Source of the DNA: Anolis sagrei | Taxonomy: Eukaryota; Chordata; Lepidosauria; Squamata; Anolidae | Reading direction: 5' to 3' | Length of the DNA: 64,000 nt | Assembly: GCF_037176765.1 (NCBI RefSeq) | Contig: NC_090022.1 | Coordinates: 234,171,117-234,235,116, forward strand | Shown: positions 56,801 through 64,000 of the stretch, piece after piece | How positions within the stretch are numbered: position 1 is the stretch's first letter | How the letters are laid out: each line of letters starts with the position of its first letter | Position numbers and translations under genes: made by a program | Notes under the pieces: model-generated | The model's input: only the letters and a program-made list of their open reading frames with translations | Database searches by the model: none | Told to the model about the DNA's origin: nothing

Positions 56801-59800
56801 TTGCTTCTACTTGATTACTTACATGAAATAAGGATACATTATTTGTTTGCATCTAGCACATTTATTTTAAGCATTCTGGAAACATCTGTATTTGAATACA
56901 TTTCTTGATTGCACTGATTAAGAAGGAATATACACCAGAGATGGAAATGAAAAGATGCCTTAAATCCTATGGATAAAACTTAATAATTTTACTGTTTCCC
57001 CGCCTCTCCTCAAAGGCTTGAGTTAGGGCATAGTATAGCTAAAACACATCATTGTAACACATATAAAATACACAGAACAAAGATTAAAACACAGTAAACA
57101 TGGGATATGAGTTTAAAATTCATAGTTAAAACTAACTTCTAGAAGCAGATGGAGGAAGCTGAAAAGAAACCAGTAAGGATAGATCATGTTTTGTCAACAC
57201 ATAGTTTTGATTTTGAAGGTCGGGATAAAGAAAAACGACTGGAGTTGAATCAAAAATGAGATAAAAAATTGAATGACTGAAACCCTGAACAAAAGCACTC
57301 TGCTATGCAGTATATCCCTAACACTTGTCCCATTCCAACTATTAAAACGTATCACTGATCACAGGAAGTATTAATTTTTACATAAACTCTTTTTTTCCAG
57401 ACAGGCCGATCAAAGCCTTGAGTGGAAAATTCAAACAATTTCAAAACAATGAATGTCTTCCAGAACCTGCCTTTGAAGTCAATCTCTCAGATTTCCCCAA
57501 ATTGCAAAGTACAAGAAGTTGTAATCTGCTGAATTATGAGAAAAAACCATGGGGACCTTTGGGTTCAGCTGAAGGAGATAAAATGCCTCGGAAGCCTCCA
57601 GAGAAAGCAGAAGTTTCAGCTTTGGTGACCAAAGAGGTTTGTATTTGGTAACTTTTGGAATACTGAACAACTTTATGCTTGTATGAAACTAGTTTTCTTA
57701 TCAGTGTAGTAGCATTTTATGTGTGTGTGTGTATGTGTGCAAATAAGCATGCTCTCAAGTCATTTCATGCCATATAAGCAAAACCTATAATGTGAGTTTT
57801 TAGAAAGGTTTGTTGGTGTCTTTCTCCGAATCGGAGAAAGTATTGCCCAGTTGATTCCATGGCCAAGTGGGTATTTTCATCCAAAACTCAACTGTACCAC
57901 ACTGGCTCATAGCATTATGTTCACAGCACTAGAAAATGTAAGATTAGGCATTTTGTCTCACCAATTGTATCCAATACTATCACATGTTAAATCAAATAGA
58001 TAACAATTCTCCAGCAGTAATCAGATTTTACCCCATATGTTTTTAACCACCTTATGTTAAGTTTTGTTTTATTTGAGAGGTAATTTTATAATAGTAACAA
58101 AAGATATATCTTGTGCGACAACAACTAGCATATTCTTAATCTTATATTATGTTCACAGGGACAAAATTAGAAATCTCCCAAAAATAACCTTGAGTAGGGT
58201 AGTATTAAATAAAAAAGAAGAAAATAAAATAACTTTGTTTTTTAAAAATATTGCATTTTTGTCATGCTGATGCGGTTTATGTGTGGGTCTACTTTATAAT
58301 ATTCTTTCAGTGATTGTTGTAGTTGTATTTTAAAAAAAACAGCATTGTATAAGTGAATCTAAATGTAGTTCATGTTCTATCAGAAACAAAGCAAATATTT
58401 AAAATTTATTCTTACCACGTATGTTCGAGTAGAGCAACCCAGTTTATATATATCAGATACAAGTACTTGAGTTTATAATTTTGAGATGTGAATCAGCCTG
58501 CTAGAAATCAAAGCTCAGCAACACAACAATTAATGCCAGATCACATTTTTCTTTTTCAGAACAGTTTTGCTTGGCTTGGTTATAACTCTTTTTTCTATAT
58601 TTCTTAGTTTATTCCTTCCTTATTAAGTTGGTCAATGGTGATAAACAATTATTGGCTGGTTTTCTATGTAGCTTTCTGCCCTATAGATGATTCACATCTT
58701 AATATTTTTTAATTTTTGTATTAATGTTTTAATCCATTTGTTCTGTTTTGTATTGTGTTACGGTTGCTATTAACTGCCTTGAGTCCCTGTTTTGGGAGTA
58801 ACAACAACAACAACAACAACTTTATTCTTATACTCCACTACCATCTCCCCAAAGGGACTCATGGCGGCTTACATATGTGTCAAAATTTCCACAACAAAAT
58901 AAATGCAAAACAATCCAATAAATCAAAAACACAATTTAATAAGAGCATAGTAAAATATAACAATCGAGATAAAAACACAAGTAAAACATAAGAATATAAA
59001 ACAGCAACATTGAAACTCAAAACAATGCTCAACAAAACCAATAAAAGGTGGGATAAAAATAAAGGAATGTGGGATAAAAATTAAGTAAATAAACAAACAA
59101 CTGGATGTTGATATCTTATTCTAAACTATTCAGAGTAATCATTAAACAAGCTTCTTTTGCATCCAACTTTGTATTCTGCCATGTGTAATTAATATTAATT
59201 TACTTACTGCTTTGTTTTAGGGACAGTGTGGTATATGTAAATTACACAGCCCAACCAAAAAAAATTGCTTGGTGTCTTGGTTTTTAGGCTTGTTCCTGTC
59301 ATTTGGGGCTCTGATTCAGAAAATTGCATTGGATAAACCACATCAGCTCTAGTTCTTTATATATAGTTATAATTGTTTTCTATGGGCAAGCAGATGGCAA
59401 TTGGTAGGTGTCATGTTTTGTATTTCAACAACTAGGGAAAACTGGTGGCAATTTTGGAACCAGCAGGTCCAATATACCCAGAAACAAGTCTAACATTTGA
59501 GCACCAAAATGTATGTTAGCCCATGTTCAGTGTTTTGTACTAAATAATGTAATATTCACTGTAGGGTGAAGAATGTCTGAAAAGGAATTTACCCACAAGA
59601 CCTTTCAGTTCACCCGATCCTGGAGGCAAGTAATTTCTACTGTAATAGGTCCTGGGTTACAATTAATGCTTCATCCTGTCCATTTAAGGTTTAAAGTATT
59701 GGTTCATGCTCCAGTTTCACTTCATCTGTATACATGTTTTATTTATTTTGTTTGTTAAAATATTTATTATTAGTTCCAAGGCAGTACAAAACAGATAAAA

Positions 59801-62800
59801 GCAGATAAAGGAATTCAGAACACTATTTTAAAAACAGTTCTAGAAAACACAAAGTTAAAACAGTCCCCACATCCAGCTTCTATTTGAGGAACAAATACAA
59901 AACAGTAGAGTCATAGATGTTTGCCAGCAAAGGATCACCGCCTTGTCGGGGCGCTGGAGCTTGAGCACCTCAATGATGTCATGAGCGAAACCGTGAAGGG
60001 CCACTCAAGACGGGACGGTTGTGGCAGAGAGGTCAGACCAAGCGTGATCCCTGGGGAAGGCAATGGCAAACCACTCCAGTATCCTTGCCAAGAAAACTAA
60101 ATGGACCAGTACAACCAGAGATATGTCGGTATGCCATTGGAAGATGGGACTCCCAGGTCGGAAGATGGCCAAAATGCTACTGGGGAGGAGCAGAGGATAA
60201 GTTCAACTAGCCCCAGATGTGATGACGCAGCTAGCTCAAAGCCGAAAGGAAGGCTAGCGGCCGACGGTACTGGAGGTGAACGACGAATCCGATGCTCTAA
60301 AGATCAACACACCATAGGAACCTGGAATGTAAGATCTATGAGCCAGGGCAAATTGGATGTTGTTATTGGTGAGATGTCAAGACTAAAGATAGACATTCTG
60401 GGGGTCAGTGAACTGAAATGGACTGGAATGGGCCACTTCACATCAGATGACCACCAGATCTACTACTGCGGACAAGAGGAACATCGAAGAAATGGAGTAG
60501 CCTTCATAATTAATAAGAAATTCGCTAAAGCGGTGCTTGGATACAACCCAAAAAATGACAGAATGATCTCAATTCGAGTGCAAGGAAAGCCTTTCAACAT
60601 TACAGTGATCCAAATATACGCCCCAACCACAGCTGCTGAAGAAGCAGAAGTAGATCAGTTCTATGAGGATCTGCAGGACCTACTGGATAATACACCAAAA
60701 AGAGACATTATTTTCATTACAGGAGACTGGAATGCCAAGGTGGGAAGTCAAATGATAACTGGGATCACAGGCAAGCATGGTCTGGGAAAACAAAATGAAG
60801 CGGGACGCAGGCTGATAGAATTTTGCCAGGAAAACTCGCTGTGTATAACAAACACTCTCTTCCAACAACCTAAAAGACGGCTTTATACATGGACTTCACC
60901 AGATGGTCAGCACCGAAATCAGATTGACTACATCCTTTGCAGCCAAAGGTGGCGGACATCCATCCAGTCGGTGAAAACAAGACCTGGGGCTGACTGTAGC
61001 TCAGATCACGAACTTCTTATTGCCCAATTTAGAATAAAACTAAAGAGATCAGGGAAAATACACAGACCAGTTAGATATGATCTCACTAACATTCCTAGCG
61101 AATATACAGTGGAAGTGAAAAACAGATTTGAAGGACTAGATTTAGTAAACAGAGTCCCAGAAGAACTATGGACAGAAGTCCGAGACATTGTTCAGGAGGC
61201 GGCAACAAAGTACGTTCCAAAGAAAAAGAAAACCAAGAAGGCAAAATGGTTGTCTGCTGAGACACTGGAAGTAGCCCAAGAAAGGAGGAAAGCAAAAGGA
61301 AACAGGGATAAGGGGAGATATGCCCAGTTAAATGCGCAATTCCAGAGGTTAGCCAGAAGAGATAAGGAACTATTTTTAAATAAGCAATGCATGGAAGTGG
61401 AAGAAGACAACAGAATAGGAAGGACAAGAGACCTCTTCCAGAAAATTAAAAACATTGGAGGTAAATTTCAGGCAAAAATTGGTATGATAAGAAACAAAGA
61501 TGGCAGGGACCTAACAGAAGCTGAAGAGATCAAGAGAAGGTGGCGAGACTATACAGAAGATCTGTATAGGAAGGATAATAATATTGAGGATAGTTTTGAC
61601 GGTGTGGTGAATGAATTAGAACCAGACATCCTGAGGAGTGAGGTGGAATGGGCCTTAAGAAGCATTGCTAACAACAAGGCAGCAGGAGACGACGGGATCC
61701 CAGCTGAACTGTTAAAAATCTTAAAAGATGATGCTGTCAAGGTGATGCATGCCATTTGCCAGCAAATATGGAAAACACAAGAATGGCCATCAGACTGGAA
61801 AAAATCAACTTATATCCCCATACTAAAAAAGGGAAATGCAAAAGACTGCTCCAACTTCCGTACAGTGGCCCTTATTTCTCATGCCAGTAAGGTAATGCTC
61901 AAGATCCTGCAAGGAAGACTCCAGCAATACATGGAGCGAGAGTTGCCAGATGTTCAGGCTGGGTTTAGAAAAGGTAGAGGAACGAGAGACCAGATTGCCA
62001 ATATCCGCTGGATAATGAAGAAAGGCAGGGAGTTTCAGAAAAACATCTACTTCTGCTTCATTGACTATTCTAAAGCCTTTGACTGTGTGGATCATAATAA
62101 ATTGTGGCAAGTTCTTAGTGGGATGGGCATCCCAAGCCACCTTGTCTCTCTCCTGAGGAATCTGTACAAGGACCAAGTAGCAACAGTCAGAACTGACCAC
62201 GGAACAACAGACTGGTTCAAGATTGGGAAAGGCGTACGGCAAGGCTGCATCCTCTCACCCAACCTTTTTAACTTGTATGCAGAACACATCATGCGATGTG
62301 CGGGGCTGGATGAATGCAAAGCTGGGGTGAAAATTGCTGGAAGAAACATTAACAACCTCAGATATGCAGATGACACCACTCTGATGGCCGAAAGCGAGGA
62401 GGAGCTGAGGAACCTTCTAATCAAGGTGAAAGAAAAAAGCGCAAAAGCCGGGTTGCAGCTAAACGTCAAAAAAACCAAGATTATGGCAACAAGAATGATT
62501 GACAACTGGGAAATAGAGGGAGAAACCGTGGAGGCCGTGACAGACTTTGTATTTCTAGGTGCAAAGATTACTGCAGATGCAGACTGTGGCCAGGAAATCA
62601 GAAGACGCTTACTTCTTGGGAGGAGAGCAATGTCCAATCTCGATAAAATAGTAAAGAGTAGAGACATCAGACTGGCAACAAAGATCCGCCTAGTCAAAGC
62701 CATGGTATTCCCTGTAGTGACCTACGGATGTGAGAGCTGGACCTTAGGGAAGGCTGAGCGAAGGAAGATCGATGCTTTTGAACTGTGGTGCTGGAGGAAA

Positions 62801-64000
62801 GTTCTGAGAGTGCCTTGGACTGCGAGAAGATCCAACCAGTCCATCCTCCAGGAAATAAAGCCCGACTGCTCACTGGAGGGAAAGATACTAGGGACAAAGT
62901 TGAAGTACTTTGGCCACATCATGAGGAGACAGGAAAGCCTAGAGAAGACAATTATGCTGGGGAAAGTGGAAGGCAAAAGGAAGAGAGGCCGACCAAGGGC
63001 AAGATGGATGGATGGCATCCTTGAAGTGACTGGACTGACCTTGAGAGAGCTGGGGGTGGTAACGGCCGACAGGGAGCTCTGGCGTGGGCTGGTCCATGAG
63101 GTCACGAAGAGTCGGAGACGACTGAACGAATGAACAACAACAATTTCCCTTGGATGATAACTGTGTCTGCTACTGAGAAAGCTCTGTCTTGTGTACTTTC
63201 CAGCTTGGCCCCTTCACTTTAAAAGTTCAGAGAACAGTCACTCTTCTTACTTAATGAACAATAAAATCTCTTCTGGTTTTAAAGAGTAACTAGTTTGAAG
63301 TGGTAGGAATATGATCTCGGTTACTGGTGGTCTCTGCTTCTCATATCTCATACTTATCTTGATTGTCTCAGTTTCAATTTATTTTTCAAACTTTAGTCCT
63401 CTACTTTATTTGGATTTCAACTTCTGGAAGTCCCGGCAACCTGATCAATTATCTGGATTCCGGAGCTGAAGTCCAAAACATCTGGTCCAAGACATGCTAG
63501 TATGCAGATATAATAAGTAGTACTTAAGAATATCATCAAGGTGTTGTCGAAGACTTTCATGGCCGGAATCACTGGGATACTGTGAGTTTTCCAGGCTGTA
63601 TGGCCATGTTCCAGAAGCATTCTCTCCTGATGCTTTGCCCACATCTATTATGGCAGACATCATAACCTCTGAGGATGCCTGCCATAGATGTGGGCAAAAC
63701 GTCAGGAGAGAATGCTTCTGGAACATGGCCATACAACCTGGAAAACTCACAGCTACCCAATATCATCAAGGTCTACTTGTTTGAATAAGGTAAGATAGAT
63801 GTATCTCTCAAAGTATTGTAGTGAGAAAATTTGACATAGTCTTTCTGAAGATATATTAGATTTAAAGTTTGAAGATTTTCACAAAATCTGAGCGGTGTGT
63901 TCTGTCAATTATCAGCTTCTCAGATACATCTAGATTATTTTACTGAGACACCCAAATCATGTGCCACTGTGCTGTCACAAACTCCAAAGAGAGCTGTTTC
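47439..64000 (+). CDS. SECISBP2: SECISBP2 (SBP2), SECIS-binding protein, exons 1-6, 3' part outside window
   Basis: SBP2 binds the SECIS hairpin in selenoprotein mRNAs and recruits the Sec-specific elongation factor so that UGA is read as selenocysteine. Exons: 47439-47468, 52629-52774, 55110-55368, 56487-56610, 57401-57636 (all GT/AG, phases consistent, 265 codons) and a probable sixth from 63924. The start MTSERETGSE joins GIKLSAEVKPFVPKYA, which matches the vertebrate N terminus closely. FEVNLSDFPKLQ (exon 5) matches the conserved FEFTTLDFPELQ stretch. The rest is Ser/Pro-rich and diverged, as usual for this disordered half. The RNA-binding L7Ae domain lies downstream of the window. Introns are 5,160, 2,335, 1,118, 790 and 6,287 bp; intron 5 holds a BovB LINE. 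The ATG has a good context (GCCATGA). Confidence 0.96.
47778..47965. mobile_element. Palindromic MITE, family M1
   Basis: GGTGCATCTACACTAGAATT ... GTGTCAAATTGCATCCATTC, in SECISBP2 intron 1. Confidence 0.65.
47970..48100. mobile_element. Palindromic MITE, family M4 (complete)
   Basis: Two arms of about 60 nt fold almost perfectly, from CATGGGCAAACTTGGGCC to GGGCCCAGGTTTGCTCATG. The arms meet at AACAGCCGATAGGCTGTT. A further single arm lies at about 48138-48200. Single arms are scattered at 38843, 39675 and 45655. Confidence 0.8.
48235..48830 (+). mobile_element. CR1 LINE C-terminal and 3' end
   Basis: Encodes [20 protein letters not shown] (48266-48326) and FSPQKRRLRGDMM, then AGGAAGAACTTCCTAACTG and GGGTTGGACTGGATGGCCC. 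A 21-nt block is present twice (48336-48356 and 48684-48704), the second at a place where other CR1 copies have a different sequence. Confidence 0.85.
49140..49262. mobile_element. MITE, family M2
   Basis: AAAATCCCAAAATATCTAC, CCAGTTCAAAGCAAATAATG and GTTGTGTGGAAGGGGCCC. The left terminus is missing. Confidence 0.6.
49263..49552 (-). mobile_element. Tigger-type DNA transposon
   Basis: TCTCTTATCCAGAAATTCAA, GGTGGCTAAGATAGTGACAC and the far end CAGATAAAGGATGCTCAA are shared with an old Tigger family known across amniotes, which implies an insertion of considerable age. No transposase. Confidence 0.65.
49553..52628. other. SECISBP2 intron 1, unique part
   Basis: About 3 kb without recognised repeats or alternative exons. 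Confidence 0.4.
52905..53035. mobile_element. MITE, family M2
   Basis: CTCCTTCTACACTGCCATAT, TTTGAACTGGATTATATGAG and ATCCAGTTCAAAGCAAATAT. The right end carries a duplicated GGCAGC(G/A)TAGAAGTGG unit. Confidence 0.65.
53531..53615 (+). repeat. Local tandem duplication in SECISBP2 intron 2
   Basis: Two adjacent copies of a unit of about 45 nt containing AGTTTATATTCCTAGTA, GCAT and TCATCATGCTC, differing at a few positions. Confidence 0.8.
53780..53960 (-). mobile_element. (TAA)n/(CAA)n tract with reversed LINE tail
   Basis: A TAA run of about 14 units followed by CAA units, then TTACCCGCCTCTCCTCATGA and GAGGTGGGTTACAACATAGC, an L2/Vingi-type reversed 3' end. A related diverged tail lies at about 56985-57135. 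Confidence 0.6.
54056..54325 (-). mobile_element. tRNA-derived SINE, second family
   Basis: The minus strand reads from a tRNA-like head (CAGATTATACCACTGAGCTG ...) to a tail of GGACAATGCCAACTCTTTGG, GAGATGAGCACCACC and AGAGTCAGACACAAATAGAC, continuing to TAAACCTTTACC. Same family as 25358. Confidence 0.7.
55474..56065. mobile_element. hAT element, copy 2, interrupted
   Basis: The ends CAGTGCTTCTTAAACTG and GTTTAAGAAGCCCTG are inverted repeats. The flanks ATCTAGAG (55466-55473) and GTCTAAAG (56066-56073) match at 6 of 8. The body matches 29403. A Tigger-type element is nested at 55721. Confidence 0.75.
55721..55990. mobile_element. Tc1/mariner-Tigger type element nested in hAT
   Basis: Inverted ends GGCAGTCCCCAAGTTACAA and TTGTAACTCAGGGACTGCC, with TA directly before the left end. 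It splits the hAT element: the uninterrupted copy at 29403 reads TATTTTATATGGG across the junction. Tips of the same family occur near 32590 and 54385. Confidence 0.75.
57735..57910 (-). mobile_element. tRNA-derived SINE copy (diverged)
   Basis: TGCTCTCAAGTCATTTCATG ... GGCCAAGTGGGTATTTTCAT and a head ACCACACTGGCTCA, in SECISBP2 intron 5. Confidence 0.5.
58690..59060. mobile_element. Two L2-type tails joined head to head
   Basis: A plus-strand tail (ACTGCCTTGAGTCCCTG, about 58775) meets an (AAC)n run and a minus-strand tail (TACCATCTCCCCAAAGGGAC, about 58840), continuing to about 59060 in the reversed UTR. Confidence 0.6.
59222..59540. mobile_element. Unclassified repeat with 52-nt core shared with 17479
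   Basis: CAGTGTGGTATATGTAAATT begins a block containing CTGATTCAGAAAATTGCATT and ACCACATCAGCTCTAG (59302-59353), also present in the hAT-like element at 17342. The outer parts do not match that element. Borders, family and mechanism are unknown. Confidence 0.45.
59923..63150 (+). mobile_element. BovB (RTE clade) LINE, near full length
   Basis: The 5' end GCCAGCAAAGGATCACCGCC leads through GGAAGGCAATGGCAAACCAC, a motif familiar from ruminant BovB, to an intact ORF (60101-63133) and a short 3' end with ACAACAACAA. The length of about 3.2 kb equals the family's full length. No target duplication is evident. It lies in SECISBP2 intron 5 in sense orientation. A truncated sister copy is at 34580. 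Confidence 0.9.
60101..63133 (+). CDS. BovB endonuclease-reverse transcriptase, open over 1,010 codons
   Basis: The ORF2-type protein of an RTE LINE nicks target DNA and reverse-transcribes its own RNA there. Residues about 72-310 form an AP-type endonuclease: TWNVRSM (74-80), catalytic Glu104 in VSELKW, YAPTT (173-177), GDWNAKVG (208-215), DYIL (276-279) and SDHELL (301-306). The reverse transcriptase follows (about 540-800), with YSKAFDCVD, GVRQGCILSPNLFNLY and the YADD active site at 755-758. The C terminus keeps RARWMDGILEVTGLTLRELG and ends KSRRRLNE. No premature stop interrupts it, so the copy is recent. Codons are LINE-like, and the frame has no relation to the host gene. Confidence 0.95.
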   Translation: MDQYNQRYVGMPLEDGTPRSEDGQNATGEEQRISSTSPRCDDAASSKPKGRLAADGTGGERRIRCSKDQHTIGTWNVRSMSQGKLDVVIGEMSRLKIDILGVSELKWTGMGHFTSDDHQIYYCGQEEHRRNGVAFIINKKFAKAVLGYNPKNDRMISIRVQGKPFNITVIQIYAPTTAAEEAEVDQFYEDLQDLLDNTPKRDIIFITGDWNAKVGSQMITGITGKHGLGKQNEAGRRLIEFCQENSLCITNTLFQQPKRRLYTWTSPDGQHRNQIDYILCSQRWRTSIQSVKTRPGADCSSDHELLIAQFRIKLKRSGKIHRPVRYDLTNIPSEYTVEVKNRFEGLDLVNRVPEELWTEVRDIVQEAATKYVPKKKKTKKAKWLSAETLEVAQERRKAKGNRDKGRYAQLNAQFQRLARRDKELFLNKQCMEVEEDNRIGRTRDLFQKIKNIGGKFQAKIGMIRNKDGRDLTEAEEIKRRWRDYTEDLYRKDNNIEDSFDGVVNELEPDILRSEVEWALRSIANNKAAGDDGIPAELLKILKDDAVKVMHAICQQIWKTQEWPSDWKKSTYIPILKKGNAKDCSNFRTVALISHASKVMLKILQGRLQQYMERELPDVQAGFRKGRGTRDQIANIRWIMKKGREFQKNIYFCFIDYSKAFDCVDHNKLWQVLSGMGIPSHLVSLLRNLYKDQVATVRTDHGTTDWFKIGKGVRQGCILSPNLFNLYAEHIMRCAGLDECKAGVKIAGRNINNLRYADDTTLMAESEEELRNLLIKVKEKSAKAGLQLNVKKTKIMATRMIDNWEIEGETVEAVTDFVFLGAKITADADCGQEIRRRLLLGRRAMSNLDKIVKSRDIRLATKIRLVKAMVFPVVTYGCESWTLGKAERRKIDAFELWCWRKVLRVPWTARRSNQSILQEIKPDCSLEGKILGTKLKYFGHIMRRQESLEKTIMLGKVEGKRKRGRPRARWMDGILEVTGLTLRELGVVTADRELWRGLVHEVTKSRRRLNE
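63151..63528. other. SECISBP2 intron 5, short unique segment
   Basis: No exon or well-defined repeat. An M4-like single arm (GGAGCTGAAGTCCAAAACAT) lies at about 63462-63483. Confidence 0.4.
63543..63758. mobile_element. Penelope-like fold-back insertion with 14-bp target duplication
   Basis: A 31-nt extension (63543-63573, GTTGTCGAAGACTTTCATGG ...) precedes two arms (63574 to about 63652 and about 63678-63758) that are near-perfect inverse copies, each with GTTCCAGAAGCATTCTCTCC-type sequence. AATATCATCAAGGT flanks it at 63529-63542 and 63759-63772. Same architecture as 5833. Confidence 0.85.
63924..64000 (+). CDS. SECISBP2: SECISBP2 probable exon 6, cut by window end
   Basis: A CAG acceptor after TTATCAGCTTCT opens a phase-0 frame, IHLDYFTETPKSCATVLSQT then PKRAVS, which continues exon 5 in the correct phase. 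The spacing of Ile after KE and of the conserved S(W) about 26 residues later fits the human stretch after GEI. The similarity is modest and the exon is incomplete, so this is a probable rather than certain exon. Confidence 0.6.
   Translation, partial: MHLDYFTETPKSCATVLSQTPKRAV

Noticed and set aside
62092-62703. 203-codon minus-strand frame
   Set aside because: Antisense shadow of the BovB reverse-transcriptase frame.
1-64000. LTR retroelements, endogenous viruses, CRISPR arrays or bacterial genes
   Set aside because: No gag/pol/env-type frame, paired LTR or regularly spaced repeat array is visible; all direct repeats seen are target duplications, microsatellites or dispersed transposons.

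Overview
This is a vertebrate nuclear window, almost certainly from a squamate reptile and probably an iguanian lizard such as Anolis or Sceloporus. The host assignment rests on three spliced genes in the order and orientation known from amniotes (SHC3 on minus, CKS2 and SECISBP2 on plus) and on the repeats: a BovB/RTE LINE with an open 1,010-codon ORF, CR1 and L2 LINEs, tRNA- and 5S-rRNA-derived SINEs, Penelope-like tails, and many hAT, Tigger and palindromic MITE families. The species is inferred, not demonstrated. No prokaryotic gene, CRISPR array or LTR retroelement was seen.

Layout. Positions 1-11512 are probably the first coding intron of SHC3; the first coding exon is 11513-12034 (minus). 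Positions 12035-39100 are SHC3 5' flank and about 27 kb of intergenic DNA, largely old transposons separated by unrecognised unique sequence. A CpG-rich promoter at about 39165-39581 precedes CKS2, which is complete in three exons (39582-42241, 79 residues, poly(A) signal at 42474). Positions 42480-45800 are intergenic. A 1.3-kb inverted-arm Penelope-like insertion (45816-47124), itself interrupted by a hAT element, stops about 310 bp before the SECISBP2 start codon. A second CpG-rich promoter leads into SECISBP2: exons 1-5 are clear (47439-57636) and a probable exon 6 begins at 63924 and leaves the window. Intron 5 holds the BovB copy in the same orientation as the gene.

The host genes are not a functional operon. 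SHC3 is a neuronal phosphotyrosine adaptor, CKS2 a CDK-binding cell-cycle subunit, and SECISBP2 the SECIS-binding factor for selenocysteine insertion. Their neighbourhood is conserved synteny. The most interesting structures are in the repeats: three Penelope-like fold-back insertions with the same one-sided extension of about 31 nt and flanking duplications of 11-14 nt; a pair of similar hAT elements carrying long G/C homopolymers and perfect 8-bp duplications; a palindrome whose two arms share the same internal deletion; and a 52-nt core shared by two otherwise different unclassified elements.
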